64,000 bases of DNA. It comes from Schizosaccharomyces osmophilus. Taxonomy: Eukaryota; Ascomycota; Schizosaccharomycetes; Schizosaccharomycetales; Schizosaccharomycetaceae. The first letter of the stretch is position 1, and every line of letters starts with the position of its first letter. The translations under genes were made by a program, and so were the position numbers. The stretch spans positions 1,302,001 through 1,366,000 of the forward strand of contig NC_079238.1 in the NCBI RefSeq assembly GCF_027921745.1. The letters are read 5' to 3'. Below are positions 1 through 12,522 of this stretch, piece by piece. The notes under the pieces were generated by a model. The model searched no databases and was not told the origin of the DNA. It was given only the letters and a program-made list of their open reading frames with translations.

Positions 1-337
1 TCAGTTCATTTTTAGAACGACGATTGCCCAAAAGCCTAGAACCTAACTTTCTTTTTAAAAGGAAACAGGGAAAAATAATTGTCGAATTAGAAACGGTAAA
101 ACAAACAGCCGGGTTTCCTCGTGTTTGCTCTGTTCATGATAGAATGTCTGTTTTTGGTGGAACAACCATCGTCAAAGGATTTTTATGCGCAAACATCCTT
201 GTCTTATATATATTTTTGTTTAAAAAATATAAAAAATAAAAAACCTTAGTTATTAAGTAATCAGAACGTTCTCATTATTATACGTGACCGGAATGGTGTC
301 TCGAAAAATGTACATCCTCTCCAAATAATGCAGGAAA
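1..337. other. 3' flank of ykt6, no gene seen
   Basis: AT-rich sequence downstream of the ykt6 stop. A short open frame on the plus strand (24-239) has low-complexity composition and no recognisable domain, so I do not call it. The window edge cuts the interval. Confidence 0.6.
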
Positions 338-981
338 TTACTGGATAAGACAACATGAATTTTGTTTCTTTGCAGACTTGTAAAACATACGAGATTGACT
401 AGACAAATTGTCGCTACGAGCAATCAAATCATCCAGTTTCTCACCACGAGCTAAAACACTTTCAATGGTTCTATGAAGCACATCCTTTGTCTCATCCAAT
501 TCTTGCTGCACACGCATAATTGTGTCTGCCTGTTTCGGATCCTGGTATTTTGATAAGTACGTATCGAGCTCTGGGAATGGAAGGGTAACTGCACCAGACT
601 CCCATTTTTGACGAGGGTTTTTTGTAACAAACTCATCTAATAATTTATTCAACAAAGTGTATGCGACTCGCAAAGGATATTCTTTGTCGCTTGCAATGAC
701 ACCACACAAACCATCTGAACGATTATAAACATGAAATACATAGTCTGATTCTTCAACGTCTTGTCTTTGTCCAGGGCTAGTTCTTTCCGTCACCGTCTTC
801 GTAAAAAATGTCATGAACTCTCCAACACTAATTTCATACGCTGTTAGCTAAAAATTCATATACCGTGATTTCCATACGTAGACCTCTGAAAGAAGGAGAA
901 GCTCGAAAGATCTGAAGCTGTACATAGCAACTGAACTGGCTTTGGGTCAAACCGAAGAATAGAAATTGAATACAGCTTCAT
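338..981 (-). CDS. ykt6: R-SNARE Ykt6, palmitoylated/prenylated v-SNARE
   Basis: Membrane-fusion SNARE acting at ER-Golgi, Golgi, endosome-vacuole and autophagosome steps. Two exons on the minus strand: 981-878 and 827-338, with a 50-nt intron (GTATGG donor, CTAAC branch, TTAG acceptor) whose removal gives 197 aa. The N-terminal longin domain starts [14 protein letters not shown] and runs to about residue 130; the SNARE motif (about 135-192) carries the zero-layer Arg in [11 protein letters not shown]. The C-terminus CCLIQ is a CaaX-type farnesylation box preceded by a palmitoylatable Cys, as is standard for Ykt6. The ATG at 981 is needed for the conserved longin start; a downstream ATG at 814 would delete a third of the longin fold. 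The gene is divergent from mug81, with 277 bp between the start codons. Identity is nearly certain from sequence. Confidence 0.97.
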
Positions 982-1258
982 CTTCTTCTTAATGCTGCAA
1001 GTTATAGCGTTTTGGTTCCGACCAAGTTTGTTTCTACCATACTTGATAACACCTCATGGATTACCGCGCTGCACCGCAGATTGCTATACCTGAATCGAGT
1101 ACAAAATACTGCCTTCGGCAAAAACCCATTAACCAGTTTATATAGCCTTTTAAGATCAGTTCATTAGGAATTGTAAGAAAGTACTTCTTCTACAGAATTA
1201 GGAATTTGAGAAACTTGCCTTCTTTGAGAAATCGCGAAACTTTTTGATACTGGCTTAT

Positions 1259-4200
1259 ATGGAATTAGCGCTCAAGCATGTAACGAATCGCTTAGAAAAG
1301 CTGGATTCGAATTGTTTTCAAGATGATATTTATACTTTTGAACCGAAGAATGTGAATTCTTCACTACATTCGGTTGGAAGAACCATTAATGATATTTTGG
1401 ATACGACTTACACATTTCTACCAAAAAAAGTACCTATACAAGAAAATGAATTGGTCGAGGATACAATCTCTAATTTACGTTGGCTAAAGGAAAAATGTGA
1501 AACAGTTTGCTCTACTATGGATGCGGAATTGAGCCCTTCCACCTTGTTCGACTCGATTGTTGAGGCCCTTCTATCAGAAAACGACGAATTGACTGTACAG
1601 GAGGATTTGATTAATCTCGTCGGTTTTGAAAATGTTGAGCTCTTATCTCAGATTTTTGAAAGGTCATCGTTAATTTTGCAGGAGTACACTAGTCAATCGA
1701 TTTCCATGGACGAAAAAGCTTCCGCAGACCCAAGTGTTACTCACGGACAAGCCCTTTTGGATTCTATTCGAACAAAGGGACCTCAATTTACACGATCCAA
1801 AGACAACCGCGGTCCATTATTTACTGGACAGCAAGTTTTCGAAAGTGAAAAGTATCCCCATGTTTACGGTGACAAAAGGCTTGGAAATACTATTAGTGTC
1901 ATCGGCAAGAAATTCGCTTTGCCAGCTGGAAGTCAACGAGATGACTATGACAAATACGAGGAAATAACTGTCCCTCCTGCAAAACATATACCCCCTATGC
2001 AAAGCGAATCCCCAATTAATGTAAGTTCCTTGGATACTTTATGCAAGAAAACGTTTATGCGATATGAAACCCTGAATAGGATCCAGTCACTTGTGTTTCC
2101 CGTTGCTTACAAGACGAATGAAAATATGCTCATTTGTGCCCCTACGGGTGCCGGTAAAACCGATGTTGCCTTACTTACCATTCTGCAAACGATATCTAAC
2201 TTTACTGAGAAATTGGGTCTAGACGAGCAAAACGAAGAACGCTTGCGGGTTTTGAAAGACGATTTTAAAATTATTTATATTGCACCTATGAAAGCTTTAG
2301 CTGCAGAGGTCGTAGAAAAGATGGATAAACGTCTTAAATGGCTAGGACTAAAGACGAGGGAGCTGACTGGTGATATGCAATTAACCAAAAGTGAAATTGC
2401 AGAAACTCAAATTATCGTTACTACTCCCGAAAAATGGGATGTCGTTACTAGAAAGAGCGTAGGCGATAGCCAGTTAACAGAAAAAGTTCGAATGGTCATC
2501 ATTGATGAAATTCACATGCTTCACGATGATCGTGGTGCTGTCATTGAATCATTAGTTGCCCGGACCCAGCGATTCGTAGAAACAAGTCAGCAGATGATTC
2601 GAATCGTTGGGTTATCTGCGACTCTTCCCAATTACCTTGACGTAGCTGACTTTTTGGGTGTTAATAGATATAAAGGATTATTTTATTTTTCTTCTGCTTT
2701 TCGTCCATGCCCTATTGAGCATCATTTTATTGGTGCCAAAGGATCACCTAAAGTAGTAAGTACAAATGTTGATGAAGCTTGTTTCGATAAAGTCCTTAAA
2801 CTTATTCGCGAAGGGCATCAGGTGATGATTTTTGTTCATTCCAGAAAGGAGACAGTAAAATCTGCTATTAAAATCAAAGAACAATTTTTCCACGAAGGTG
2901 CCGCTGATTATCTTGACTGCTCAACTCATGAGAAATATGGGCTTCTTCAGAGGGAAGTTGCTAAATCTAAAAATAAAGATTTAAGAGAACTATTTAAGTA
3001 TGGTGTCGGCATCCATAATGCTGGTATGTTACGTTCTGATAGACATTTAACAGAGCGCCTTTTTTCACAAGGCGTATTAAAGATCTTGTGCTGCACAGCT
3101 ACACTCGCTTGGGGTGTCAATCTTCCAGCTTACGCGGTAGTTATCAAAGGTACTCAACTGTATAATCCCCAGAAGGGTTCTTTTGTTGATTTGGGCGTTT
3201 TGGATGTTTTGCAGATTTTTGGTCGTGCTGGTCGTCCGCAATTTGAAAATTCGGCTGCTGCATTTATTATCACTTCCCATGATAAGCTTTCTCACTATGT
3301 TTCTGTTGTCACTCAACAGACACCGATTGAATCTCGGTTTACTGAACGGCTAGTTGATAATTTGAATGCAGAAATTGCTCTAGGAACTGTCACGAATGTG
3401 GATGAAGCTGTAACTTGGTTAGGTTATACATATTTGTACATCAGAATGCGACGAAATCCCTTAATTTACGGAATTGCTTACGATGAACTGTTAGATGATC
3501 CTTTGTTGGGCAGCAAACGACGAGAGTTGATTGAGTTGGCTGCTACAAGATTGGCCGAAAATCAAATGATCATTTTTAATAAACGGAACGGTTATTTATC
3601 ACCTAAAGATTTGGGAAGAATTGCTTCTCATTTTTATATCTCGTATCAAACCGTTACCACCCTGAATGGTTTACTAAAAAGTAAGATGTCGGAAGCCGAT
3701 ATTCTTTCTTTACTAAGTCAGTGTACCGAATTCTCACAGATAAAATCCAGAGAAAACGAGCATAAAGAGTTGGAATCATTAATGGAACACAACGCTCCAT
3801 GTCAATTAAGGGATAGCATTTCAAACACTGCAGGTAAAGTCAATGTTATCTTACAAAGCTATATATCCCAAGCTCGCGTTGAGGATTTTACTCTAACCTC
3901 TGATACAAATTACGTTGCTCAAAATGCCGGACGAATTTCACGATCTTTGTTTGAAATTGCTTTATCTCGTGCTTGGGCATCAGCTTTTACTATTTTAAAC
4001 TTGAGTAAATCAATTGAAAAGAGACAGTGGGGGTTTGAACATCCATTATTGCAATTCGATCTCCCAAATGATATTGCCGCTAAACTTGAAAATCAATACA
4101 GTAACCTTTCTGTTGAAGACTTATCTGAAATGTCTGCCAGTGAACTCGGAGATTATGTTCACAATAAGAAAATGGGACCCACTATAAAGCACTGTGTCTC

Positions 4201-7048
4201 TCGCTTACCTTTACTTGGAGTAGAAGCTGACTTGTTACCCTTGACTAAAAATGTACTTCGGTTGACTTTGACAATTAATGCTAAGTTTACTTGGGACATG
4301 AAGTACCATGGCAATTCACAACTGTTCTGGATTTTTGTTGAAGATAGCGATGGGTTGGAAATTCTTTATCATGAGCTTCTTGTACTAAACAGGAAAAGTT
4401 CTACATCCCCCCAGTTAATGTCGTTCACAATCCCTATTTCTGATCCTTTACCATCTCAATTATATATTGTTGCGATGTCCGATAGATGGATTGGCGCTGA
4501 AACTGTTACTCCGGTTTCATTGTCGAACGTGGTTTTGCATGAAGATTCTAATCCTGTGACTGAACTTTTGGATTTACAACCTTTGCCTATAACTGCTCTC
4601 CATAATCCTGTGTTGGAGTACATTTGTGGAAAAAGATTCGCATTTTTCAATGCAGTACAAACACAATTCTTTCATACCGTATATCATACAGATGCTAATG
4701 TCTTTGTCGGTGCTCCTACTGGATCTGGTAAAACAATGGCAGCAGAATTTGCTACTTGGCGTGCTATTCAAAAGAATCCATCTCACAAGGTTATTTATAT
4801 TGCTCCAATGAAAGCCTTGGTTAAAGAAAGAATGAGCGATTGGGGTTCCAGATTAATAGAGCCAATGGGACTGAGCATGATTGAATTAACTGGTGATACC
4901 AACCTTGATACGAAGACAATTATGGAGGCGAATATTATTATCACAACACCAGAAAAATGGGATGGTATATCCAGAAGTTGGAAAACTAGGAAATATGTTC
5001 AAGACGTTTCTTTGGTTATTCTTGATGAAATTCATTTGCTAGGAAGTGATCGAGGTCCTATTTTGGAAATGATTGTTTCTCGTATGAATTATATAGCCTC
5101 ACAAACGAATAAGGGTGTCAGAATTGTCGGCCTTTCTACTGCTGTTGCGAACGCAAACGATTTGGCTGATTGGCTCAATATTAAGGATGGCTTGTTTAAC
5201 TTTAGGCATTCTGTCCGTCCTGTACCTTTAGAAATCTACATAGATGGTTTTCCTGGAAGGGCTTACTGTCCGCGTATGATGTCCATGAATAAGCCTGCTT
5301 TTCAAGCTATCAAAACACATTCTCCTACACAACCTGTTTTGATATTTGTTTCTTCTCGTCGACAAACAAGACTTACCGCGAAAGATTTAATTGCATATTG
5401 TGGTTTAGAGGATAATCCGCGCAGGTTTCTGCATATGGATGATTCAGAGTTAGAAATGATTCTTTCCAGAGTTGAAGACAAGAATTTGAAGTTGGCTTTA
5501 CCATTTGGCATGGCTCTTCACCATGCTGGTCTTACCGAAGGCGATCGTAAGATTTCTGAAGAATTATTTGTCAACAACAAAATTCAAATTCTTATAGCTA
5601 CAAGCACTTTGGCTTGGGGTGTTAACACTCCAGCCCATTTAGTTATTGTGAAAGGTACCGAATATTACGATGTTAAAATTGAAGGCTACAAAGACATGGA
5701 TATAACCGACGTCTTGCAGATGCTTGGACGTGCTGGACGACCTCAATTCGACAGCTCTGGTGTTGCTCGTATATTTGTGCAAGACACTAAGAAGTCATTT
5801 TATAAACATTTTCTTCATAGTGGGTTTCCAGTTGAGTCTTACTTGCATAAAGTACTAGATAATCATCTAAACGCAGAGATAGCTAGCGGCACTATTGATA
5901 GTATTCAAGGCGCACTGGACTTTCTGACATGGACGTATTTCTATCGTAGAGTTTATCAGAATCCTATTTACTACGGTGCTGAAGGTGATGATCAGGACAG
6001 TGTAGATAAATTTTTATCAGGCTTAATTGTCAGCGGTTTTATGGAACTTGAGAAATCTGCCTGTATCTACCGCGTGGATGAGGAAGATTATGCTCCTACT
6101 TCTTTGGGGAAGATTGTTAGTTATTATTACTTATTTCACCATACTGTGAGGAATTATGTACAGAAAGTTAAAGAAGAGATTGATTTTCAATTCGCTCTCC
6201 AACTTCTTTGTGAAGCTACCGAATTTGATGATTTAGCTGTTCGACACAACGAAGATTTAATTAACGCTGAAATCAATAAGGGCCTCAAGTATTCTGCCGA
6301 GTGCCTTAACCTAAATATGGTTGATCCGCATGTGAAAGCATTTATCTTGTCTCAGGCTCATATTGGTAGATTGAAACTTCCTATCGACGATTATATTACA
6401 GATACTCTTCAAGTTTTGGACCAGGTTATTCGTATCATTCAAGCATACATTGACGTTGCAGCTGAATTAGGATATTCACAAGTTTGCTTGCAATATATGA
6501 CTTTATTGCAGTGTTTTAAGCAAGCTTGTTATCCCGATGAGCTATACAGAAATGCGCTTCCAGGATTGCATTGTAATGATGAGAAAGATGCTATGAAAAT
6601 AGTATATCAATTCGCTGGTAAATCGAGAGAAAATCTTGAAAAGGGATTATCGAAAAATGAAAATGTTTTCGACCTATCAGCTGCTATCGAAAAGCTTATG
6701 GCATATCCTGATTTGGATATTAGGGTATCGCAAAAAGAATCACACAAACTATATGTTTCTTTGCGCCGTAAAAACAAACCTTTGAATCCCGACTTTACTA
6801 TTTCTGCTCGATTTCCTAAACCTCAAACCGAAGGTTTCTTTGTTTTAATCGTTGACTTGGCTACAAAGGAATTGTTTGCTATTCGTCGTGCATCCTTGTC
6901 TGGAAAAGGACAGTCAAATCAACTTAGACTCTCACTTACTTGCAAATTAGAAATTCCTGAGCCATGCCGTGGACGCAAAGTCAAAGTCATAGTTGTCTGC
7001 GATGGATATCCTTTGACATACGAACAAAAATTCGTTCTACAAGAATAA
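1259..7048 (+). CDS. mug81: Ski2-like double-cassette RNA helicase Slh1/Mug81 (ASCC3 family)
   Basis: Intronless, 1929 aa from the first ATG at 1259. Tandem helicase cassettes each followed by a Sec63 domain. Cassette 1 has Walker A APTGAGKT near residue 294, a DEIH box near 415, motif III SAT and GRAGRP. Cassette 2 has APTGSGKT near 1150, DEIH near 1254 and GRAGRP. This architecture belongs to Brr2 and Slh1/ASCC3. Length (Brr2 is over 2100 aa) and position next to ykt6 favour Slh1, called mug81 in S. pombe. Family role: the RQT/ASC-1 complex splits collided ribosomes in ribosome-quality control. In cassette 2, motif III reads LSTAVAN instead of LSAT, so the C-terminal cassette may be catalytically weakened, as is known for Brr2. 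Reading continues upstream without ATG, so 1259 is the earliest ATG start. Confidence 0.95.
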   Translation: MELALKHVTNRLEKLDSNCFQDDIYTFEPKNVNSSLHSVGRTINDILDTTYTFLPKKVPIQENELVEDTISNLRWLKEKCETVCSTMDAELSPSTLFDSIVEALLSENDELTVQEDLINLVGFENVELLSQIFERSSLILQEYTSQSISMDEKASADPSVTHGQALLDSIRTKGPQFTRSKDNRGPLFTGQQVFESEKYPHVYGDKRLGNTISVIGKKFALPAGSQRDDYDKYEEITVPPAKHIPPMQSESPINVSSLDTLCKKTFMRYETLNRIQSLVFPVAYKTNENMLICAPTGAGKTDVALLTILQTISNFTEKLGLDEQNEERLRVLKDDFKIIYIAPMKALAAEVVEKMDKRLKWLGLKTRELTGDMQLTKSEIAETQIIVTTPEKWDVVTRKSVGDSQLTEKVRMVIIDEIHMLHDDRGAVIESLVARTQRFVETSQQMIRIVGLSATLPNYLDVADFLGVNRYKGLFYFSSAFRPCPIEHHFIGAKGSPKVVSTNVDEACFDKVLKLIREGHQVMIFVHSRKETVKSAIKIKEQFFHEGAADYLDCSTHEKYGLLQREVAKSKNKDLRELFKYGVGIHNAGMLRSDRHLTERLFSQGVLKILCCTATLAWGVNLPAYAVVIKGTQLYNPQKGSFVDLGVLDVLQIFGRAGRPQFENSAAAFIITSHDKLSHYVSVVTQQTPIESRFTERLVDNLNAEIALGTVTNVDEAVTWLGYTYLYIRMRRNPLIYGIAYDELLDDPLLGSKRRELIELAATRLAENQMIIFNKRNGYLSPKDLGRIASHFYISYQTVTTLNGLLKSKMSEADILSLLSQCTEFSQIKSRENEHKELESLMEHNAPCQLRDSISNTAGKVNVILQSYISQARVEDFTLTSDTNYVAQNAGRISRSLFEIALSRAWASAFTILNLSKSIEKRQWGFEHPLLQFDLPNDIAAKLENQYSNLSVEDLSEMSASELGDYVHNKKMGPTIKHCVSRLPLLGVEADLLPLTKNVLRLTLTINAKFTWDMKYHGNSQLFWIFVEDSDGLEILYHELLVLNRKSSTSPQLMSFTIPISDPLPSQLYIVAMSDRWIGAETVTPVSLSNVVLHEDSNPVTELLDLQPLPITALHNPVLEYICGKRFAFFNAVQTQFFHTVYHTDANVFVGAPTGSGKTMAAEFATWRAIQKNPSHKVIYIAPMKALVKERMSDWGSRLIEPMGLSMIELTGDTNLDTKTIMEANIIITTPEKWDGISRSWKTRKYVQDVSLVILDEIHLLGSDRGPILEMIVSRMNYIASQTNKGVRIVGLSTAVANANDLADWLNIKDGLFNFRHSVRPVPLEIYIDGFPGRAYCPRMMSMNKPAFQAIKTHSPTQPVLIFVSSRRQTRLTAKDLIAYCGLEDNPRRFLHMDDSELEMILSRVEDKNLKLALPFGMALHHAGLTEGDRKISEELFVNNKIQILIATSTLAWGVNTPAHLVIVKGTEYYDVKIEGYKDMDITDVLQMLGRAGRPQFDSSGVARIFVQDTKKSFYKHFLHSGFPVESYLHKVLDNHLNAEIASGTIDSIQGALDFLTWTYFYRRVYQNPIYYGAEGDDQDSVDKFLSGLIVSGFMELEKSACIYRVDEEDYAPTSLGKIVSYYYLFHHTVRNYVQKVKEEIDFQFALQLLCEATEFDDLAVRHNEDLINAEINKGLKYSAECLNLNMVDPHVKAFILSQAHIGRLKLPIDDYITDTLQVLDQVIRIIQAYIDVAAELGYSQVCLQYMTLLQCFKQACYPDELYRNALPGLHCNDEKDAMKIVYQFAGKSRENLEKGLSKNENVFDLSAAIEKLMAYPDLDIRVSQKESHKLYVSLRRKNKPLNPDFTISARFPKPQTEGFFVLIVDLATKELFAIRRASLSGKGQSNQLRLSLTCKLEIPEPCRGRKVKVIVVCDGYPLTYEQKFVLQE

Positions 7049-7220
7049 GAGCGAAATGATATCTAACTTATTTATTAGTCTTACAATGCTTTTGGTAGTA
7101 AAAATTAGAAATGCAATGTTTTGCTGTATTCAAAGACCAAAAAAGATACTATATTAACATATACCAAAAAAAATAACAAGTATTATATAATTAACCCAAT
7201 ATACCAACCCACAAAACCTA

Positions 7221-8647
7221 TCAATACTCTTCCATTTCCTGAGGGATTTCTTCGCCACGACTGGCACTGTTGACCAATTCACGACGAATTTCTGGGCCGA
7301 TGGAGTAATGGCCTTTAACACGTACAACCTCCAAAAGTGCATCTTTTTGCTCAGAAGTAATGTCAAACTTGTAACGTTGAGCAAAGACAAGCATTGATTG
7401 ATGTTCCAAAACAGCCAAAGGACGATCCAAAGCTTTCCAGCGCATAAAATAGAAAACGAGCGAATCCAAAACCTTGTAAGGTAATGCATACTTTTTATCT
7501 AATAAGATTCGAATAAAGACGGAACTAGCACCATTAACATCAAATTCTGTTAAACGAAGTAAGGCAGCAGCAGAATGAAGAACCGGTACTGAAACTTTTA
7601 CTAAAACACTACCAACGATGGCAGCTTCACGTAAACTACAATTTTCCTAAATAAAAAGATTAGTAAATGACCTAAGATATAGATTCAACAACTTACCGAA
7701 ACGAGAGGAAACAAAAATCCTTTGAAAAAAGCCGAAGGTTTATACAAAGCCTTCTTCAAAGCCATATATAAATGATAATTTAACTTTTTGTTAGTTTGGA
7801 TATCTTCACGAATTCTTTCAAGAACAATCACGTTCAAAAAGTGCTGAGCTTGAATGGGTTTCAAGTTCGAAATGAAAATACGAGTAGCCTCATAACAGGC
7901 ATGAGGGGTCCATGTATCGGGACGTGTGATATATAAAATTTCTTCCCAATTCGATAAGGTAGGAATAATCTTGAATGCCTTAGGAATTTTTCCTGAGCGA
8001 TATTTACTCAACAAAACACCTACTTTTGAAAAGACTTCAATCACTTTCGGGGGGAGAGGAGGCATTGCCTCTTCTTCTTCCTCAGCAGTAGGAACATGTT
8101 CACCTCGTGAACGAGCCTCAGCCTCGCTAATTTTTTGCATAATCAAATCAGAAAGGTTTGTTGATTGTTCTTCAGGGGCATCATCTTTTCCTTGATCATT
8201 GTTTTCGGGGAAAAATTTATCAAAAAGTTTACGATCAGTTTCGTCTATGTCTAATTCTTCATATTCATCATCTTCACCGAATTCCTCACTATCACTAGCA
8301 TTGGAAGCAGCATCCGATTGATCTGATCCATCATCTTCATCTCTTGGCTCAATGACCGGGTTTTCAAGAGTATCCTTCTCGTGAGACGATTGTGGGTACC
8401 CCTCCTCTTCAGAAAGAGTTTTTGGTTTTCCATCAGCTTCTTCTTGTTCTAGCTCTTCTTGTTGCTCTCTAGCCAATTGCAAAACCCGTTTGGATGCTTT
8501 TGCATCCATATATCCATTTCTGTCTACATTTTCTTTTCCTTTCTTTTGCTTACTGGACTTTTGTCGTAGAATTCCGGTTTCAGACGAATCAGCAATGTCC
8601 TTGTATAAAGGAGCATGCTGCAATTTTGGTTTAGGTGCCTTCGGCAT
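7221..8647 (-). CDS. enp1: Bystin/Enp1, 40S ribosome assembly factor
   Basis: Two exons on the minus strand: 8647-7697 and 7646-7221, 50-nt intron with GTAAGT donor, TTTACTAAT branch and TTTAG acceptor; 458 aa. The start MPKAPKPKLQHAPLYKD is the bystin N-terminus. A long acidic, Ser-rich stretch (about residues 60-175) precedes the conserved bystin domain, which begins near PPLPPKVIEVFSKVG and runs to the end. Family role: pre-40S assembly with U3/U14 snoRNPs, nucleolus to cytoplasm, and pre-18S rRNA processing. It converges with mug81 and diverges from ash2. In the window it joins utp4, ppp1 and dnt1 as a nucleolar/ribosome-biogenesis gene. Splicing is well supported because the conserved C-terminal half lies in exon 2. 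Confidence 0.96.
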
Positions 8648-9236
8648 ATTTTTATCTACTAGTTCTTTAGTTCGAATGCCGTACCAGAGAGCTATGCTGA
8701 AGGTAGGTTTTTAAATGATTAGGAAGAACTTGGGTATGCAGCTGACGCTAATTTGCGTTAACTACACTTTATGAGTTATGTTTTAGTCTGTTAAAGATCT
8801 TAGTGATAGTTAGCAATACGGTAATTAGACGTAACCTAATGCATTCCATCTCCCAATTTACACTTTTGTTGCAGAAACTTACATACATTAGATTTATTGA
8901 TTTTCAAGTTGAAGGTCAAACGACCTCTATATCAAAAAACGAAATTCTTATTTATACGAAAGCTCAAGATTGACTTACAGTCTTTGAGTCTACTCCTTGA
9001 ACGCTTGTTTGAATGCTCTTGTAATCATTTTGGATGCATACTGCAGTTTGGATTTCTTTGTACGTTTTCGCTTGAAAAGAAAAGGAAAGGAATTTTTTTT
9101 CGGTTTTTTCTTTGTGTATAATAGCTTTCGACTTCGTTCATAGAATTACAGGAATTGCATTTATCCATGATCGTTTGTTGCAATACAATAATCAGAAATT
9201 GAAGTTGTTTAGAAAAGGATACTTCATAGTATAAAC
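8648..9236. other. Divergent promoter region enp1/ash2
   Basis: 589 bp of AT-rich sequence between two divergent start codons. I see no conserved open frame on either strand, and no TATA box or ribosomal-type element that I can defend. Confidence 0.6.
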
Positions 9237-11156
9237 ATGTCGTTTTCGGAAGCACTGCCTTATAACCCTTCGAGCCTGAGCTGGAACGATACGCATACTC
9301 TTAATGACCAGAATCAATACTGTTATTGTGGAAAGGATCGCAATCTAAAATTCCCTGATGCGCAATGCCGTACATGTCAAAACTTTTTCCATCTTTCTTG
9401 CTTGACACCCCCGTGCAATAGTATGACTGGCTTTTCCACGAATTATACCTTTACGTGCCGACTTTGCAGCGACGACGGATTTGAGCATTTGGAACGAGGA
9501 GTATCAGCTTGGAAAGCCGTAACGGCTACCTCGATGGCCAATTTGGTAGTTAAGCGCTATACTGATGCTCATCCTGATGTACCTATCGAAGACTTGAATG
9601 CCGCTAATAAAAAGAATTTTGCTGGCGACAAATTCTTCTTCAAAAAAAAGGAGGATTTAATCCCTTATATAGAAGAAAACTGGCACCTGTTGTGTCCCGA
9701 TCGTGAAAAAGTGCAAACTTGGCAAGCTACTTTAGGAAGTTGCTTGGTTGCCAATAAAGATACATACAGTGCAAAGGATGAGTCTTTAAGGAACCAGAAC
9801 TCCGAATATTCTTTGAGTAATCCTAATTTATTTATTTTTCGCTCTGGCTACATTGTGCCTTTCCAAAGAATTGGCGCAACCGTTCCGAAGCGGCGGTTTT
9901 CTGAAATGGATTCTTCCTCTCTAGTTTCTGCAAGGTTAAAGGAAGACAATAAAGAACCTAAAAAGGAACAGAAGCGTGTCAATAGCTCTGTATCAAATGC
10001 TTTCAACAAGAAAAAAGACGTGCCCACCATTCCTATACGCTACAAACCGCCTCCTTGGAAGCCGTCTGATTTCAACACTGTCCCCAAACTACCAAGTTTT
10101 ACCCAAGCATCTTCCAATAAATCCCATGGTTTTTTTTCTTTGTCTGAAATTCCTTTTAATTCTCGAGGCTTTCGATACACGCCTTGCGAAGCTGCCCGTG
10201 ATCTCCCAAGTACAATGTATCGTGAAATTGAACTTCCTCCCTTTTGTGCAAGGATCAACTGGCATGATATATCTCCCCCTGTGTTGGTCGATCATTCAGT
10301 GTTGTCAGCGACAGTGGAAAAGGGTTTCCGTATGGCACGTTCCAATGTATTTATGGCTCAAGGAGAATGGTATTTTGAGGTCAGAGTAGAAAAAGGAGGT
10401 GGCCATGATGGCTCTCACGTTCGTGTAGGACTTGCTAGGAGAGAAGCTCCACTCGATGCTCCTGTTGGTTACGACGCTTATTCTTATGGATTGCGAGATG
10501 TAGGAGGGCAGAAAGTCCACATGTCTCGACCGCGAGCTTTTATGGAATCTTTTGGAACTGGAGACGTTATAGGATTTCATATTTCCTTACCAAAAATTAC
10601 GCCGACAGATGTTCAAGCTTCTAACATATACCATGACAGGATTCCTATTCGCTATAGAGGACAGCTCTTTTTTGAGCAGCCAGATTATGTGCCAAGCAAA
10701 GCGATGGATGAACTTTTAGTACCAAATGAACAAGCCAAGTACATGGATTTGGCATATTTACCTAATTCATATATAAAAGTATACAAAAATGGCTCGTATA
10801 TGGGAACTGCGTTTGAAAATTTACTGGATTTTACACCTATTAATTCTATAAACTCTAATCAACATTCATTTAATGACGGTTCTCTGGGTTATTATCCTGC
10901 AATTAGCATGTTTGGAGGAGGAATTGCTAGGTTTCAATTTGGTCCTCAATTTTCGCATCGCCCGTCTGCATTGGGATCAAATGTGCGACCAGTGTCAGAA
11001 AGATATACGGAACAAATTGCAGAAGACGTTTTATGCGATATCCTTGATGAAATTGAATATTCGAATGAACCGAATGCTTTCTCGGCGGATCTACTGCCTG
11101 AACAAGATGAAGCAGGTTTAACAGTCATTCCTGAAATTAAAGAAATATTAGAATAA
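9237..11156 (+). CDS. ash2: Ash2, Set1/COMPASS and Lid2-type complex subunit (PHD-like, SPRY)
   Basis: Intronless, 639 aa. The N-terminal Cys-rich PHD-like finger (about residues 28-80) begins YCYCGKDRNLKF, continues CRTCQNFFHLSCL and closes with CRLC. A winged-helix region follows (about 85-165, SAWKAVTATSMANLVVKRY). A poorly conserved, basic linker precedes the SPRY domain (about 345-600) with GEWYFEVRVEKGG and HVRVGLARREAPLDAPVGYD. This order defines Ash2. Family role: required for H3K4 methylation by Set1C; the SPRY domain contacts the Rbbp5/Swd1 and Dpy30/Sdc1 partners. Ash2 also sits in the S. pombe Lid2 complex. The SPRY domain is interrupted by an insert (about 465-510) with no homology I recognise. 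Divergent from enp1, convergent with swf1. Confidence 0.97.
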   Translation: MSFSEALPYNPSSLSWNDTHTLNDQNQYCYCGKDRNLKFPDAQCRTCQNFFHLSCLTPPCNSMTGFSTNYTFTCRLCSDDGFEHLERGVSAWKAVTATSMANLVVKRYTDAHPDVPIEDLNAANKKNFAGDKFFFKKKEDLIPYIEENWHLLCPDREKVQTWQATLGSCLVANKDTYSAKDESLRNQNSEYSLSNPNLFIFRSGYIVPFQRIGATVPKRRFSEMDSSSLVSARLKEDNKEPKKEQKRVNSSVSNAFNKKKDVPTIPIRYKPPPWKPSDFNTVPKLPSFTQASSNKSHGFFSLSEIPFNSRGFRYTPCEAARDLPSTMYREIELPPFCARINWHDISPPVLVDHSVLSATVEKGFRMARSNVFMAQGEWYFEVRVEKGGGHDGSHVRVGLARREAPLDAPVGYDAYSYGLRDVGGQKVHMSRPRAFMESFGTGDVIGFHISLPKITPTDVQASNIYHDRIPIRYRGQLFFEQPDYVPSKAMDELLVPNEQAKYMDLAYLPNSYIKVYKNGSYMGTAFENLLDFTPINSINSNQHSFNDGSLGYYPAISMFGGGIARFQFGPQFSHRPSALGSNVRPVSERYTEQIAEDVLCDILDEIEYSNEPNAFSADLLPEQDEAGLTVIPEIKEILE

Positions 11157-11251
11157 TAGAAATGATTGCATGCTTTTGATTTACTTTTATGTCATGGGCA
11201 GTTTATTTTAAAAGTTCAATAGATCATGGATAGGTAGACGTGTGGAAGTTT

Positions 11252-12295
11252 TTATGGGAAACATATAGACTTGAAGTTGTTCCAAAATCCTCGATCGTAA
11301 ATATTATCGACCTGAGCAAGTGAGCGCGCCAACGTAGCATCCGGGGGAGCCTCGTCTTGAAGGGTTAGCATTTGAACTCCATTTCTGTAGTGCATATAAA
11401 CTCTAGACTGCTGGATAAGCTCACTCAAACCTGCCCATTTCTCACTTTCGTTTGTTGTATATCCTGCGTACACCAAGTAAAATTCATAACACAAGAAAGA
11501 GAAAACAATTACACTACTAAAGACTGAAATTAAAAAGATGGAACCAAGTTGCCTCTCAGCGGTGATAGCAGCCCACCAGGAGACCAAATGAGACCTTAAA
11601 CTGGGATCCCGCACTTTGTTAAAATGGGATCCGATACAAAGGACACCATACAATTGAATTTGTAATGTGGAAAGTAAAAATAAAAAGAAATAGCGAATAT
11701 TGTTGCGTCCAACACAGTTGTTTATCCAAATGCAATGATGATCAAACTTTTGTACACAGCAGTTGCACAAGCGGCAATGCTTCGATCTAGCTGGCTTCAT
11801 AAATTTACAAGTTTCACACATGCGCGGGAAAAAGATTTTGAAATCGTAAGGGTATGCAGTTGAAACTTCCTGCCAGTTTTTATGTGTAACTACACCGGGA
11901 TCCGAGTACATCGCTGTGTAAAGGGAAATATAGGGCAAACCAGCGGAAATAAATACAAGCAACCAATCCGGTTTATGGTAATGATTCGTAATTGTATGCC
12001 CATGGTATAAGAAGTTAAAAACGCAAAAGCTAATTATACATAAATAGAACAGAACAACAAGAGAATGCTTTTGGAAGAAAACGTAATTTGATAATTTACG
12101 ACAAAAGATGTTGCCTCTGCCGTGAAGCAATTTTTTATCCAGTTGGGATAGTTTCTTTGGAAGCCATACCAAAAACAGTCGGTTCAACTTCCCAATGCAT
12201 GTGTGTCGAAATACTCGAAGCTGTCCAAAAAGCAGAATAAACACGAAGGCACTTATAATGGCTACGAAGAGCAAATATTTGTAAAAAAAGCTCAT
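11252..12295 (-). CDS. swf1: DHHC palmitoyltransferase Swf1
   Basis: 347 aa from the ATG at 12295; the open frame extends a few codons further upstream but only from a GTG. At least four hydrophobic segments are visible: one at the extreme N-terminus ([18 protein letters not shown]), a pair before the Cys-rich domain, and two after it. The DHHC cysteine-rich domain (about residues 160-210) shows [20 protein letters not shown] and then [13 protein letters not shown]. The Cys of DHHC is the acyl-accepting nucleophile. Family role: ER palmitoylation of tail-anchored SNAREs at Cys next to the membrane. Another SNARE, Ykt6, lies in the same block, probably by chance. Divergent from isd11, with 227 bp between start codons. 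Confidence 0.93.
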   Translation of the reverse strand: MSFFYKYLLFVAIISAFVFILLFGQLRVFRHTCIGKLNRLFLVWLPKKLSQLDKKLLHGRGNIFCRKLSNYVFFQKHSLVVLFYLCIISFCVFNFLYHGHTITNHYHKPDWLLVFISAGLPYISLYTAMYSDPGVVTHKNWQEVSTAYPYDFKIFFPRMCETCKFMKPARSKHCRLCNCCVQKFDHHCIWINNCVGRNNIRYFFLFLLSTLQIQLYGVLCIGSHFNKVRDPSLRSHLVSWWAAITAERQLGSIFLISVFSSVIVFSFLCYEFYLVYAGYTTNESEKWAGLSELIQQSRVYMHYRNGVQMLTLQDEAPPDATLARSLAQVDNIYDRGFWNNFKSICFP

Positions 12296-12522
12296 TTCCA
12301 AGACACGATTTTCTGCCACAGCAACGATTATTAAATTTCGTCTGTTTTAAAAAAATAAATCAGCGTTTGACGTTTTACTATTGTGAAAATATTCTTATTC
12401 CCCAATTCATCTTCAGGTCATCCTATGGATGGTGGAGAGAACCTGTACACCTAATGCTTCAGCCAAGTATAAGAACACCACAACTCCCACTTAAACAAAA
12501 CCAAATCAATTATTTGACGAAC

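Noticed and set aside
24-239. 71-codon plus-strand frame at the left edge
   Set aside because: Low-complexity, no domain, lies in the 3' flank of ykt6.
12367-12522. N-terminal extension of isd11 from an upstream in-frame ATG
   Set aside because: 52 residues with no LYR-family counterpart; it runs into the divergent swf1 promoter.
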